A DNA stretch of 62,297 nt from a virus: positions 1 to 62,297 of IMG/VR virus record IMGVR_UViG_3300050821_003696, one strand, 5' to 3'. The notes beneath the pieces are model-generated. The model saw only the letters and a list, made by a program, of their open reading frames with translations, made no database searches and was not told the origin of the DNA. This document shows, in pieces, positions 32,374 through 41,347 of this stretch. Each line of letters opens with the position of its first letter. The stretch's first letter is position 1. The position numbers were made by a program, and so were the translations under genes.

Positions 32374-34677
32374 TCACCCCCTGAAATCGTGGATGAGACT
32401 GCTGATGAGAGACTGAATGAGCGACATATCCGCCGCCTGGGTGGTCATCGTCATGCCGGTCAAGGCGCCTTTCTGGCCCACCGCCTGCGGCCCGAAAATC
32501 TTGGTTCCGAGCCCGGCCGGCGTGATGGTATAGACGTTCCCGGGAATGTAGGTAGCCCCGTCACTGTCCTCGTTGTCAATGTTGAACGTCAAGGCCGGGC
32601 TGAGTGTGCTGTAGTAACGCGCCATACCCCACAGACGGCCAGTGGTCTTGGTCGTTTCGATCCCGACAGGAGTATCCCACAGCTTCGATTGCACGACCTT
32701 ACTGAATGCTGTGCTCGGCTGCTGGAACAGCGGATAAATATGCGTCCCGTCCGTCCCGTAGGCGGTGAAAACCGAATTGATCTCCTGGCTGGCTATGAAG
32801 GTCAGCGCCACGTCCTGCATTGTGGCAAACCACTTCTTGCCGTAGCGCATGAAAATCTTGTTCGCGGTCGAGCCGCTGATCGGGTCCACGATCTGAACCA
32901 ACGTCAATTGGCATTTCTTGTTGAATATGGTGGCCTGCGCCGCGCTCAATTGCTGGCCACCGAAATTGGCAACCGAGCCGTAAACCCCGTCCAGATCATC
33001 GCTGATCTTTACCGCCTTGGCGCCATTCATCTCATGGATTCCGAACGAGTTGGCGAGCTGGATGTTCTGCCCGACCTTGATGACCGATGCCGGGTAGGGC
33101 GTTCCCACTTCCGGATCAGCGTTCTGGTTGGTGAATGTGGTGGTCGGCGGCGACCCCGCTGCCGTCTGAACGCCCGAGATATAATTGATGGACGAGTCCG
33201 CGATCAGGAACAGGAACCCATTGGTATTGATGATACGAACGTATCCAACCCGCAGGAAACTATCATTCGATACCCGATTGCCGCCGCCGTCGCTGGTCGC
33301 GAAATCGCTCACGCTCGATGGTGCGGTGAAGAACAACGTAGGTCCGTTGATGACCCAAACCGATGCTTGATAAGTCTCTATGTCGGTTCCCTGCACGCCG
33401 AACGGCATGAGGGTGGCGGTTGCCGCAGCGTTAACCACAGGGTCGGAGACGGTTACGGTCGGCGGCGTATTGCTGCCGTAGATACCTCCGCTCGCCACAG
33501 TGACCGACGTGATGGCGCCAGTTGATGGATTGAGCACGAGCTGCAACGTCGCCTGCGCTACCGGAGCTCCACCTCCAGAACAAACCGCCGTGGCGGATGC
33601 GCTGTAGCCACTTCCCGGATTATTGACCGTGACCGACGTAACCGTAAATGCGCCTGCGTCAATGGCGGTCAGCGTTCCCACCGGGGTGTGACCCGTTTGG
33701 ACCACGTATCCACCAGGATTAAATATGGTTACGGCCGTGATCACACCGCCGGAAATCACTGGCTGCAGGGTCGCCGCCGGAGATGGGTTGACAGCGCCGC
33801 CTGGGGGGCTGGTGGTAACCGCCAAATTCAGCGTTGTGAACGACGAATAACCGCTGCCTCCATTCGTAACCACGACAGATAGAACGCGCCACGAGCTTGG
33901 GGCAAAGTTTTGAAAGTTGACAGTAAATGTAGCCCCGCTACCGCCGCCTGCAGACGACAAAACAGCAGTTAGAGCCCCGCCAGAACCGCCGGAATTCCCC
34001 CCCGAGAACGCCAGTGTGATGGTCTGTCCTGGCAGATACCCAGACCCAGGATTGGTCACCACAACATTCGTAACAAAGCCTCCGGCGATCGACGCGACGA
34101 ACGTTGCCCCTGATCCACTGCCTCCCGATGCCACCACGACAGGCGCTGTTTTGTATCCAGAACCGGGATTGGTCAGGGTGACAAGCGGCCCAAGCGTTCC
34201 CGCCTGATAAAGCAACGTGCCATCCCACAACCAATACCCGTTTGGCTGATTAGCGACGATGATGAGATACTGTCGGCCGTATTGAGTTAATCCGACATTG
34301 GTAATTGCGGGATTAATGATCGTGCCGGCTGGCAATACCGTTGTCGCAGCGCCGTTTGACACTTGTACCTGAATTGCGCTGCCATCAGAAAGAAACACGG
34401 CAGCGTAGGCAACCGCGCCGATATTATAAAAATCGTACCAAACAACCGTATTTCCTCCCGTCGCCGTGTAAAGCACCGTGCCGATGCCGTACATGGTCCG
34501 GAGGTTGCGTGGCGCTACGGGGAAGAAGCCGTCGATCCACGCACATTGCTGATCCGCCACGCCAACCCGCGTGGCCTGCGTGTTCATCCCCTCGAAAACC
34601 TCCATTTTCAACGGAGGTTCGTCAATCGGGATCAGCGGGTTTGGTTTTTCGGATTCGGGCTCGGTCGTGGTGAGCAT
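32374..34677 (-). CDS. Tail protein with NPGSGY repeats, 767 aa
   Basis: The N-terminal part (about 20-165) resembles phage stabilisation or tail-tube proteins (VADQQCAWIDGFFPVAPRNL, then YGRQYLIIVANQPNGYWLWD). Residues 165-425 hold repeats of VTVTNPGSGYxxxPTVT type. The C-terminal 340 residues (ETYQASVWVINGPTLFFTAP onward) look like the beta-propeller part of tail-needle-adjacent proteins. The repeat block seems to be an insertion. Likely part of the tail tube or nozzle. Confidence 0.65.
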   Translation of the reverse strand: MLTTTEPESEKPNPLIPIDEPPLKMEVFEGMNTQATRVGVADQQCAWIDGFFPVAPRNLRTMYGIGTVLYTATGGNTVVWYDFYNIGAVAYAAVFLSDGSAIQVQVSNGAATTVLPAGTIINPAITNVGLTQYGRQYLIIVANQPNGYWLWDGTLLYQAGTLGPLVTLTNPGSGYKTAPVVVASGGSGSGATFVASIAGGFVTNVVVTNPGSGYLPGQTITLAFSGGNSGGSGGALTAVLSSAGGGSGATFTVNFQNFAPSSWRVLSVVVTNGGSGYSSFTTLNLAVTTSPPGGAVNPSPAATLQPVISGGVITAVTIFNPGGYVVQTGHTPVGTLTAIDAGAFTVTSVTVNNPGSGYSASATAVCSGGGAPVAQATLQLVLNPSTGAITSVTVASGGIYGSNTPPTVTVSDPVVNAAATATLMPFGVQGTDIETYQASVWVINGPTLFFTAPSSVSDFATSDGGGNRVSNDSFLRVGYVRIINTNGFLFLIADSSINYISGVQTAAGSPPTTTFTNQNADPEVGTPYPASVIKVGQNIQLANSFGIHEMNGAKAVKISDDLDGVYGSVANFGGQQLSAAQATIFNKKCQLTLVQIVDPISGSTANKIFMRYGKKWFATMQDVALTFIASQEINSVFTAYGTDGTHIYPLFQQPSTAFSKVVQSKLWDTPVGIETTKTTGRLWGMARYYSTLSPALTFNIDNEDSDGATYIPGNVYTITPAGLGTKIFGPQAVGQKGALTGMTMTTQAADMSLIQSLISSLIHDFRG

Positions 34678-34683
34678 GATGCA

Positions 34684-35622
34684 TCACCACATCGGGCGGC
34701 CGTATGGATTGACTTTTCGTCCCGGTCTAGCGGCCACTGAGTGGCGATGGCAGTACTCGTTAAACAGGTCAAGATACATGCGAGATGCGTTGAAGTTCAT
34801 CAACGAAAGCATACCAAAGTGACACGCGAAGTAGACGACTGAATCGGTCCACGGCTGAGGTAGGGCCTCCACACTTTGATCGTCAATCAACTCCTGCGGC
34901 AGGCATCGGCACACCCACTCCATTTGCCAGTTTGTGCTAGGAAGAGGGAAAAGGAACATTGAGGTTGATGTTCCTTGCCCAAGTTGCGCGGCGAAGAAGG
35001 GCGTATATTCATACTGCTGGGTGAATTGCCTCACCATCGCTTGATACGAACTGAAACTGGGAACCATTAATGAATATCTTTGAGCGGCATACAAAATTGA
35101 GATTGATTCAATATAAAAGATGGAATCAATACCAGGAAACATGCTTAGGTTAACGTCCGACAGATCGTAAACTTCACGTCCCTGTTGCATTTGGTTTACA
35201 AAAGACGTTTTCACCGCAGCCGTTGCCCCAACTCCAGTCGGATCAGTGATCGTGGCCACGGGAATATAGTATCCTGCACCACCATACGTGACATTCACCG
35301 CCGCTATCGTCCCGGCCGACAATGTAGCCGTCGCTGTTGCCTGATCTCCGTTCGGAAACGGCTTTGTCCCGCTCGGATAATCCGGAGGGGAAATGGTCAC
35401 AGTCGGGGCAGTGTAGCCATGACCGCCGCTGGTAACGCTGGCGGAAATGCACGCTCCAGTGATCGGCGTGATGATGCGCAGGCAAGAGGTCCGAAGGGCG
35501 ATCTCGCGGCGAGCGCGGTTAATCCAGTTAATCAAATCCTCCGGATCAATCTCGGTCTGTTTGCTCTCCCGAAGGAGCGTCTGGGCATCCTTCATGTAAG
35601 AAAATAAAGTCGGGGATGACAT
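34684..35622 (-). CDS. Head-tail adaptor-like protein with GHGYTAPTVTI insert, 312 aa
   Basis: The N-terminal helices (LINWINRARREIALRT, about 27-42) and the C-terminal PWTDSVVYFACHFGMLSL region match the plan of podovirus gp4/tail-adaptor proteins. A 90-residue insert (about 50-140) contains GHGYTAPTVTI and GGAGYYIPVATI, the same repeat as in the neighbouring tail gene. The C-terminal third aligns with the product at 36264-36998, so the two are paralogues, now separated by an HNH gene. Confidence 0.65.
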   Translation of the reverse strand: MSSPTLFSYMKDAQTLLRESKQTEIDPEDLINWINRARREIALRTSCLRIITPITGACISASVTSGGHGYTAPTVTISPPDYPSGTKPFPNGDQATATATLSAGTIAAVNVTYGGAGYYIPVATITDPTGVGATAAVKTSFVNQMQQGREVYDLSDVNLSMFPGIDSIFYIESISILYAAQRYSLMVPSFSSYQAMVRQFTQQYEYTPFFAAQLGQGTSTSMFLFPLPSTNWQMEWVCRCLPQELIDDQSVEALPQPWTDSVVYFACHFGMLSLMNFNASRMYLDLFNEYCHRHSVAARPGRKVNPYGRPMW

Positions 35623-35648
35623 TCAAGCCCCCATGTGATAGGAATATC

Positions 35649-35685
35649 GGAGCGGCAGGGCGTCATCAGCGCCCGTTGCCGCTCC
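35649..35685 (+). other. Strong hairpin upstream of HNH-AP2 gene
   Basis: GGAGCGGCA (35649-35657) pairs with TGCCGCTCC (35677-35685), and GGGCG pairs with CGCCC inside it, leaving a seven-base loop and a two-base bulge. There is no following T-run, so it is not a standard terminator. It lies between the divergent adaptor gene and the HNH gene, about 25 bases before the latter's AGGAGG, and could limit its expression. Confidence 0.6.
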
Positions 35686-35712
35686 TGACCAGAGAGACCG
35701 CAGGAGGGTCCA

Positions 35713-36261
35713 ATGGCTGAATCCACCAAAGCACGAAGCGATGACGCGCGCAACGCGGTCACCCCCGAATACGTTCGATCTATCTTGGATTACGACCCCG
35801 CGACTGGAGCGCTCACTTGGAGGTGGAGGGCGGACGTTCGGCGCCAGGCAAACGCCCACTTTTTTGGGAAATTGGCCGGGTCCATAAATCGCAATGGATA
35901 CCGGTCTGTATCCATTCGAGAAAAATCGTACCAAGGCGCCAGAGTGGCGTGGGCCATTGTGACTGGTGAGTGGCCGCCGAATGAAGTTGACCACGTAGAC
36001 GGAAATAGATCGAACGACAGATGGAGTAATCTTCGGCTGGCTACTGATGGAGAGAACAGCAGAAACCGAAGAAAGAGATCGGACAACACCTCTGGATTTA
36101 AGGGCGTTTCCTGGTTTAAGGAAAACGGAAAATGGCGAGCACAAATACAGGTTGATGGCGTCAAACATTGCCTTGGTTTTTACTCTACAAAAAAGGACGC
36201 ATACCAAGCATACTGCGATGGAGCAATTAAGCATCACGGCGCGTTTGCCAGACTTAAATAG
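35713..36261 (+). CDS. HNH endonuclease with AP2 domain (second of three)
   Basis: 182 residues. The first part is an HNH_3-type nuclease: LDYDPATGALTWRWR, then GYRSVSIREKSYQGARVAW, then VDHVDGNRSNDRWSNLRLAT with the catalytic histidine (about 95-115). An AP2-like DNA-binding domain follows (SGFKGVSWFKENGKWRAQI, then FYSTKKDAYQAY, about 130-170). It is free-standing on the plus strand between two paralogous adaptor genes. AGGAGG precedes ATG. It ends in TAG. Confidence 0.88.
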   Translation: MAESTKARSDDARNAVTPEYVRSILDYDPATGALTWRWRADVRRQANAHFFGKLAGSINRNGYRSVSIREKSYQGARVAWAIVTGEWPPNEVDHVDGNRSNDRWSNLRLATDGENSRNRRKRSDNTSGFKGVSWFKENGKWRAQIQVDGVKHCLGFYSTKKDAYQAYCDGAIKHHGAFARLK

Positions 36262-36263
36262 CA

Positions 36264-36998
36264 TCAGCCGCCCCCGCTCGACTGGCGCGGCTGCACCCCC
36301 AACTTGTTTCCCATCGTCGGGTCCGGTATCTGGGAATAGAGATACGGGTTTACCTCCGGGGTAGAGAACCGGCGGGCGCGCCCCATAAATTCTTCGTAGC
36401 GCTCGTAAGAACGGTTTGCATCCGCCGACCTCGCCCCCGACTGAGCGCTCAAGAGCGCCAGATATGCGGCAAAGTATTGCACGGCATCAGTCCACGGGTA
36501 CGGTATGGCCTCGACTGTCGCGTCATTCGCAAGATCGATCGGGTAGCACACGCAATCTAGTTGCAGCGTGTAAATCAGGTCCGGGATCGGGTCCAGCCAG
36601 AAGTCTCCGGCCACGCCTTGGGAGTGTTGCGCCCACACCTGGGGAGCACCGCTGGTCGGAACGGGGTTATTGAGCTTGAACAGATCGAACCACGGCCACG
36701 GACGAGGGCGAATCCACTTATATCCCGACGCAACGGCGTATCGGATGCTATTGACCTTGACGACGCCTTGAATGCCGTTGGTCGCAGACACTCCGGTATT
36801 GATGGCGGAGAAATTGTAATTGCGCTGTCCAAGAACCGTGGGGATGCTGGCGATGAAGCGGATCGAATTGCTCTCAATCGCAAGCTGACCGCGCGCCTGA
36901 TTGATATCGGACGTTAATGTCGTGGAGTCATATAGCGCAGACGGCGCCGTAGGATTTTGGAGTAAATTTCCAGTCTGGGTAAGATATTTGTTGAGCAA
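36264..36998 (-). CDS. Head-tail adaptor-like protein, 244 aa
   Basis: Starts at TTG 36998 with GGAGA six bases upstream; the longer frame to 37271 reads through a hairpin and has abnormal composition. The C-terminal third (PYPWTDAVQYFAAYLALLSA, then NRSYERYEEFMGRARRF, ending with a VNPYLY turn) parallels the product at 34684-35622. Probably one of the ring proteins between portal and tail tube. A 9-bp hairpin at 37045-37074 lies upstream. Confidence 0.65.
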   Translation of the reverse strand: MLNKYLTQTGNLLQNPTAPSALYDSTTLTSDINQARGQLAIESNSIRFIASIPTVLGQRNYNFSAINTGVSATNGIQGVVKVNSIRYAVASGYKWIRPRPWPWFDLFKLNNPVPTSGAPQVWAQHSQGVAGDFWLDPIPDLIYTLQLDCVCYPIDLANDATVEAIPYPWTDAVQYFAAYLALLSAQSGARSADANRSYERYEEFMGRARRFSTPEVNPYLYSQIPDPTMGNKLGVQPRQSSGGG

Positions 36999-37044
36999 CG
37001 GCGGTCTCCTGTTGATCCGCCGCTGTCTCCCGCTACGGCGGGGT

Positions 37045-37074
37045 GGGGGATAGTGGCCCCAGCCCCTATCCCCC
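37045..37074 (-). other. Hairpin between two late genes
   Basis: GGGGGATAG (37045-37053) and CTATCCCCC (37066-37074) form a perfect nine-base stem with a 12-base C/G-rich loop. No T-run follows on either strand. In the leftward operon it lies between the coiled-coil gene and the adaptor gene and may attenuate transcription or protect mRNA ends. Confidence 0.5.
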
Positions 37075-37081
37075 CGCGTTA

Positions 37082-37315
37082 TTACGTGGCCTTTCCGATT
37101 GCCGTGTTGGCGGCATCGATGGCAGTCTTCTGCTTCTTGTGCGAGGCCGCCAGCGCGTCGGTTGCGGCTTCGAGGTCGTGTGCCGCAGTCTTCAGCGCAG
37201 CCGCCGCAGAAGCGACCTTGGCAGTCTGTGCATCCTGGTCCTTGTGGGCATCCCCGATTGCCGCCATGCACTCGGTCATGTCGGCCTTGAGGTTCGCATT
37301 CTTCAGTTCGCTCAC
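37082..37315 (-). CDS. Small coiled-coil protein, 77 aa
   Basis: GTG start after AGGTGATAAC. Ala-rich heptad helix over nearly the full length (about 10-72). Its position, following the fibre-like gene at 37351 and preceding an adaptor gene, suggests a small virion or assembly component. Function unknown. Confidence 0.55.
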   Translation of the reverse strand: MSELKNANLKADMTECMAAIGDAHKDQDAQTAKVASAAAALKTAAHDLEAATDALAASHKKQKTAIDAANTAIGKAT

Positions 37316-37350
37316 GTTATCACCTACTCGATTGGCCCCCCAACCGAATA

Positions 37351-38481
37351 TCAGACCCGAAGTTGCTGAAGCCGCACGGTCCCGTTGGCCGATCCGACCA
37401 GGGCAACTACGCTCGGTCCGGTGGCGCCGATCGATCCGGCGGTGGGCGTCACGATCAGGGCCGGGGTGGCGCCGACGAACAGGCCGCCGTCATAGATGGT
37501 CGAGACCGAGACCAGAGATCCGCCAGAGTTGGCAAGGCCGCCGGTCGCCGGGCGCGGGATGAAGCTGATGCCCTCGATGTCCGGATTGGTATTGACCGCG
37601 GTGGAGGTCGGAACGCCGCCAACCGAGATGAACGCGCCCGCGTCGGTGATGCCGGTGCCGGCGCCGAAGATGGTAGCTCCGGTCATCGTTTGCATGAGTT
37701 GCGCCGTCGCCGTGGCGTTCGACCCGCCCGTCCCGGTGATGGTCAGGGTCGGGGCGGAGGTCACCGGAGCGCCCGGGTTGGTGCAGATGACGGCGGCGAT
37801 CGACCCGGAGCCGATCAGAACGGCGGTCGCACCTGCGGCCACGATGGCGGTGGTGGACAGATAGTTCGGGTCTGCCGGGTTCGGCAGGATGGTAATAGCC
37901 GGGGCGGCGAGATAGCCGGCGCCGCGATTGGTGAGCGTAACCCCCGACACCGTGCCGCTGGCGATCGTTGCGTAGGCGGTCGCCTGAACGCCAGGCGAGG
38001 GAGGCGCCGGTATGAACACCAGCGGCGCGATGCCGTACCCGGAACCGGTCGGGGTGACTGTGGTGATGCTCAATTGGCCGCCGACGATGGCCTGCCAGGT
38101 CGAGCCGCCCGTGCCGGATGCCGCAACGGTGGTGCCGGTGGTCGGATAGCCGGAACCGGCGTTGGTCACCACGGCGCAGACCGGGCAGCCGGTCAGATTG
38201 GCGAGGCGGACGTTGGCGCCGTCGCTCTGGAAAAACTGCGGCGTGCCGCGGAATCCGGTGGTCGGAATGCGCCAGATGCCAGTGGTCGGATCGACCCACT
38301 GAACGATGACCGGTCCGCCGATGTCGATCAGCCAGTCACCGCGCATGAGCGGCAGCGCACAACCGGGCGCCAGCACGATCTCGTTCGTGCTGATGTCGGG
38401 CGCGGCGCCCAGCAATTCGGACGGGTAGAGGTACTGGTTCGGCTGCAGGCCAAGACCAACTGCGCCAAGAGGACCGGGCAT
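37351..38481 (-). CDS. Virion surface protein with NPGSGY-type repeats, 376 aa
   Basis: The N-terminal 95 residues form a compact domain (LAPGCALPLMRGDWLIDIGG). Then come at least four repeats of the pattern VTNAGSGYPTTGTTV, PTGSGYGIAPLVFI, LTNRGAGYLAAPAITI and CTNPGAPVTSAPTLTI (about 105-250), and a final domain. Directly downstream of the major capsid gene this would fit a head fibre or decoration protein. The repeat is shared with two other virion proteins here. Confidence 0.6.
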   Translation of the reverse strand: MPGPLGAVGLGLQPNQYLYPSELLGAAPDISTNEIVLAPGCALPLMRGDWLIDIGGPVIVQWVDPTTGIWRIPTTGFRGTPQFFQSDGANVRLANLTGCPVCAVVTNAGSGYPTTGTTVAASGTGGSTWQAIVGGQLSITTVTPTGSGYGIAPLVFIPAPPSPGVQATAYATIASGTVSGVTLTNRGAGYLAAPAITILPNPADPNYLSTTAIVAAGATAVLIGSGSIAAVICTNPGAPVTSAPTLTITGTGGSNATATAQLMQTMTGATIFGAGTGITDAGAFISVGGVPTSTAVNTNPDIEGISFIPRPATGGLANSGGSLVSVSTIYDGGLFVGATPALIVTPTAGSIGATGPSVVALVGSANGTVRLQQLRV

Positions 38482-38513
38482 ATGTTTGTTCTCCTAGACC
38501 TTCACATAAGGTG

Positions 38514-39557
38514 TTAGAAAGCCGACCCTGGCAATCCGTAGCACCATGCTCCTGACGATGACTTCGCACTGATGACATCGTATCCGCAGACCACGATGCC
38601 CTGCTGGCCGATCTGGCCGAGCGGCACGAGTGAGTAGAACCCGGAGAAGTCGAAGGCCGCGTCCTCGCTCATGTACATGGACGTGTACTTGACGTTCGGG
38701 AAGAATATGCTGCCTTTCGGGCAGAAGTGGTCGGCAAAGATCGGGATGCCGGACACGTTCAGGTTCGGGAACGAGGACCGCATCGGCGTGTCCATCGTGT
38801 AGGACTTGCCGGGGTTGACGAATGCGGTTTCCGTGCCGACGAAATCGTTGTTCAGGGTGGCGAAGTCTCCCGGGTTCATCACGCCGTAGGTCGGGGCCTC
38901 GCCGCCGGCCACGTCGGTGATCTTGGTGAGCAGCGCCTGGGTCGCCTTGCGGGTCGCGCCGGCCGTGAAAGGCGTGGTCCACGGCGAGGATGCCAGATTG
39001 ATGTACTGGCCCTTGAAGTTGGCGTTGCCGAGCGCGTTTCGGTTGATGCCGCCGTAGATCGGGAAGTTGGTGCCGTCATCGAACGCGGACTGGAAGCTGT
39101 CCGGGAATAGGGTCTGCGCGCCGTTGTTGGTGTAGAGCAGGGTCGCCATCTGCTGGCGGGTCACCGCGTAGGCGTCGTTCATGCGCGCCTTGAGGATCGG
39201 AATCACGACCTCGGTGGACTGAATGATGCTCTCACCGAACGGCAGCGGGATCGGAACCACCCAATAGGCGAGGTTCCACTGGCCGTTCTGGATTCCGGGG
39301 ACCACCTGCGGCGAGTTGAAGCCGCCGCCGTATCCGGTGAACTGCCCCTGCACCATCGAATTTCCCTGCATGGGGATGGTGACTTGGTTCAGGCCTCCGG
39401 CCGCCTTCTGGGCGTTGCCTATCAGGTAGAACAAGGAAGGCGATGCAAAATACATTTGCACGAATAGGTTGCGAACAAATGCGCGCCTTGTCGCGGCAGT
39501 TAGTTCGTTGTAAAGCCCACCTGCACCCGGGACTACACCGGTTCCGGAAATTGGCAT
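38514..39557 (-). CDS. Major capsid protein, 347 aa
   Basis: HK97-fold-type major capsid protein, recognised by its size, its place between scaffold and head/tail genes, and stretches such as GLNQVTIPMQGNSMVQGQFT and PLPFGESIIQSTEVVIPILKAR, and the P-domain-like AFVNPGKSYTMDTPMRSSF. The scaffold gene is upstream, interrupted by an HNH gene on the other strand. No protease gene is adjacent, so the scaffold probably leaves without cleavage or is processed by an unrecognised enzyme. Confidence 0.8.
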   Translation of the reverse strand: MPISGTGVVPGAGGLYNELTAATRRAFVRNLFVQMYFASPSLFYLIGNAQKAAGGLNQVTIPMQGNSMVQGQFTGYGGGFNSPQVVPGIQNGQWNLAYWVVPIPLPFGESIIQSTEVVIPILKARMNDAYAVTRQQMATLLYTNNGAQTLFPDSFQSAFDDGTNFPIYGGINRNALGNANFKGQYINLASSPWTTPFTAGATRKATQALLTKITDVAGGEAPTYGVMNPGDFATLNNDFVGTETAFVNPGKSYTMDTPMRSSFPNLNVSGIPIFADHFCPKGSIFFPNVKYTSMYMSEDAAFDFSGFYSLVPLGQIGQQGIVVCGYDVISAKSSSGAWCYGLPGSAF

Positions 39558-39631
39558 CTTTAGGCCCTTTCTCCTAGACTACCATTCCCGAACATGCTAA
39601 GAATCGCACCATCAGAACTGGAGGGTTCGAG

Positions 39632-40432
39632 ATGGAAAAGATTCTCAGGCGCGTTGAGAAGCGTTGTGAATACTGCGATGGGACCTTTTCGGTGAAACTT
39701 TCCCATCAAAGTCAAAGATTTTGCGCGAGAGCGTGCCAGACTTCCCACGAAGGGGTCCATGGCAGGCAGGGGGCGTGGGTTCCAGAAACCAAATTTTCCT
39801 GCAAAGAATGCGGAAATCCGTTCTCCTACAAACCGTCCATTGTGCGCGCATACCGCAAGAGATTCGGCAAAGACCCGATGTATTGCTCGGAACCCTGTTC
39901 GTATATCGGCAGACGAAAAGACACGATGGACCGACAGAGGTTTTCTTGCCTCCAGTGCGGGAAGGAGCAGAGTCGCAGACGCAAGCCGGGCGGTCGAGTG
40001 TACATGCAGCAAAAGTTCTGCGACCGAGCGTGCAAGGCGGCGCACCAGCGCAGCAAGGCCCTGACCAGATTTGAGAGCGGGAACATCACGAGGTACGAAG
40101 CCAGAAACGGCTACTTCCTGATCTCCGTCCCGAGCCTCGTCGCCGGCAAGAAGCACACCGTTTTCGAGCACCGATACGTCATGTCCAAGAAGCTCGGCAG
40201 AGAACTCCTCAAAGAGGAAACCGTCCACCACAAGAACGGGATTCGCGGGGACAACTCGGAGGGGAACCTGGAGCTTTTCAACAGCCGCCACGGCCCCGGC
40301 CAACGGGTAATCGACAAGGTGGCGTTCGCGATCGAGATGCTGGACCTCTACCCCGAGTTCGCCGCCGCTGTTGGTCGAAAGCTCGTTCATGTCAACGACG
40401 CTGAGTCCCGTTTGCCGCCCGAACCTCATTGA
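39632..40432 (+). CDS. HNH endonuclease with zinc knuckles (third of three)
   Basis: 266 residues. Three zinc-knuckle repeats come first: CEYC with FCARAC (about 12-35), CKEC with YCSEPC (57-90) and CLQC with FCDRAC (103-132). The HNH core is FEHRYVMSKKLGRELL, then TVHHKNGIRGDNSEGNLELF (about 178-215) with catalytic His-His and Asn. It sits on the plus strand between capsid and scaffold genes and overlaps the end of the scaffold gene by 41 bases. GGAGGG precedes ATG. Confidence 0.88.
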   Translation: MEKILRRVEKRCEYCDGTFSVKLSHQSQRFCARACQTSHEGVHGRQGAWVPETKFSCKECGNPFSYKPSIVRAYRKRFGKDPMYCSEPCSYIGRRKDTMDRQRFSCLQCGKEQSRRRKPGGRVYMQQKFCDRACKAAHQRSKALTRFESGNITRYEARNGYFLISVPSLVAGKKHTVFEHRYVMSKKLGRELLKEETVHHKNGIRGDNSEGNLELFNSRHGPGQRVIDKVAFAIEMLDLYPEFAAAVGRKLVHVNDAESRLPPEPH

Positions 40433-40994
40433 TGGCATCCCACGCCGCCTTATCGACGGCCGCGTTATCTTCGCCGCGGCCTTCGATCATCTTCTTCAGA
40501 AGATCGTCGCTGCCGTCGCGCGCCGTCGAAATCACATCGAACATGCGGCCCGACGACGGAGCGGCGGGCGGCGGAGGCGGGTTGTGTCGCTGGAACACGG
40601 CCCAGGCGTCGAACACATCGGTCTCGCCCTTCTTTACCATCAATTCCCGGAGCGCTTTCTCGCCTTCGTCGGTGAGGCCTTCCTCCGCGCGCAGTTTGGC
40701 GATGCCGGCGTCGATCGATGTCGCCAGCTTGTCGAGGCGGCGCTCGGATTCGTCTTTCTCGCGCTGCGTCTTGGATTCGGCGATGAAGTCGGTGACGGTC
40801 TTGGCTAGAGCGCCGACGCGCTCCTCGACCACCTTCTCCATCTCCAGTTCGGGATGGGTGATGGACGGGTCGATTTCCGTTTCCGCCAGCTTCAAGAGCT
40901 TGGCGGACTTCGGGTTGGCCAGCATCTTCTCCACGGTTTTCCGCAGGTTCTGGCCCTTCAGAAAGTCGGTCTCTTCGACCTCGATCTTCGGCAT
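40392..40994 (-). CDS. Scaffolding protein candidate, 200 aa
   Basis: Highly charged helical protein with a coiled-coil centre (EKVVEERVGALAKTVTDF to LDKLATSIDAGIAKLR, about 55-105). A Pro-rich hinge (PPPPPAAPSSG) and a short basic C-terminal helix follow, the usual capsid-binding end of phage scaffolds. It lies directly upstream of the capsid gene in the late operon. Confidence 0.6.
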   Translation of the reverse strand: MPKIEVEETDFLKGQNLRKTVEKMLANPKSAKLLKLAETEIDPSITHPELEMEKVVEERVGALAKTVTDFIAESKTQREKDESERRLDKLATSIDAGIAKLRAEEGLTDEGEKALRELMVKKGETDVFDAWAVFQRHNPPPPPAAPSSGRMFDVISTARDGSDDLLKKMIEGRGEDNAAVDKAAWDAINEVRAANGTQRR

Positions 40995-41005
40995 TGGTCA
41001 GCGCC

Positions 41006-41182
41006 TCACTTCGGGGACGACGATGCACCGGTATGATCGATCGTCATCTTTTCGGACTTCTGTTGTCCGGGGAGGTGCGATTTCCGGCCGCCGATCTGCA
41101 TCTCCTCCATATCGACGCGCACGATCTGCGAGTCGCTGGTCGGGATGGACTTGGCGCTGTTCTGGAATAGATTCACGCTCAT
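41006..41182 (-). CDS. Hypothetical late protein, 58 aa
   Basis: Polar protein lying between the small late genes and the scaffold. ATGA overlap with the gene upstream supports the start. Composition is Ser/Lys-rich and flexible. Function unknown. Confidence 0.5.
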   Translation of the reverse strand: MSVNLFQNSAKSIPTSDSQIVRVDMEEMQIGGRKSHLPGQQKSEKMTIDHTGASSSPK

Positions 41183-41346
41183 TTCTGGCCTCCTACGTGC
41201 TGGATTTCCATCTTTGGATTGTTGCGTTCGCCCGGGAGTGGCGTCTTGCCATAGCGGCGCGCGTCATCGGACGTGAAGTCGGTGCGGCAGGTGACGCCGT
41301 TCTTGTCGGCGTCCGTGGTCTTGTTCTCGAAGATCCTGTTGCCCAT
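41179..41346 (-). CDS. Hypothetical late protein, 55 aa
   Basis: Small polar protein with one cysteine and the phrase DARRYGKTPLPGE. It starts two bases after the TAG of the preceding gene. The frame extends further upstream but with Arg/Pro-rich antisense character, so ATG 41346 is preferred. Function unknown. Confidence 0.5.
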   Translation of the reverse strand: MGNRIFENKTTDADKNGVTCRTDFTSDDARRYGKTPLPGERNNPKMEIQHVGGQK

Positions 41347-41347
41347 G

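Noticed and set aside
37363-38517. 384-codon plus-strand frame
   Set aside because: Antisense to the repeat-containing virion protein; extreme Gly/Arg/Asp content is a shadow of GC-rich codons.
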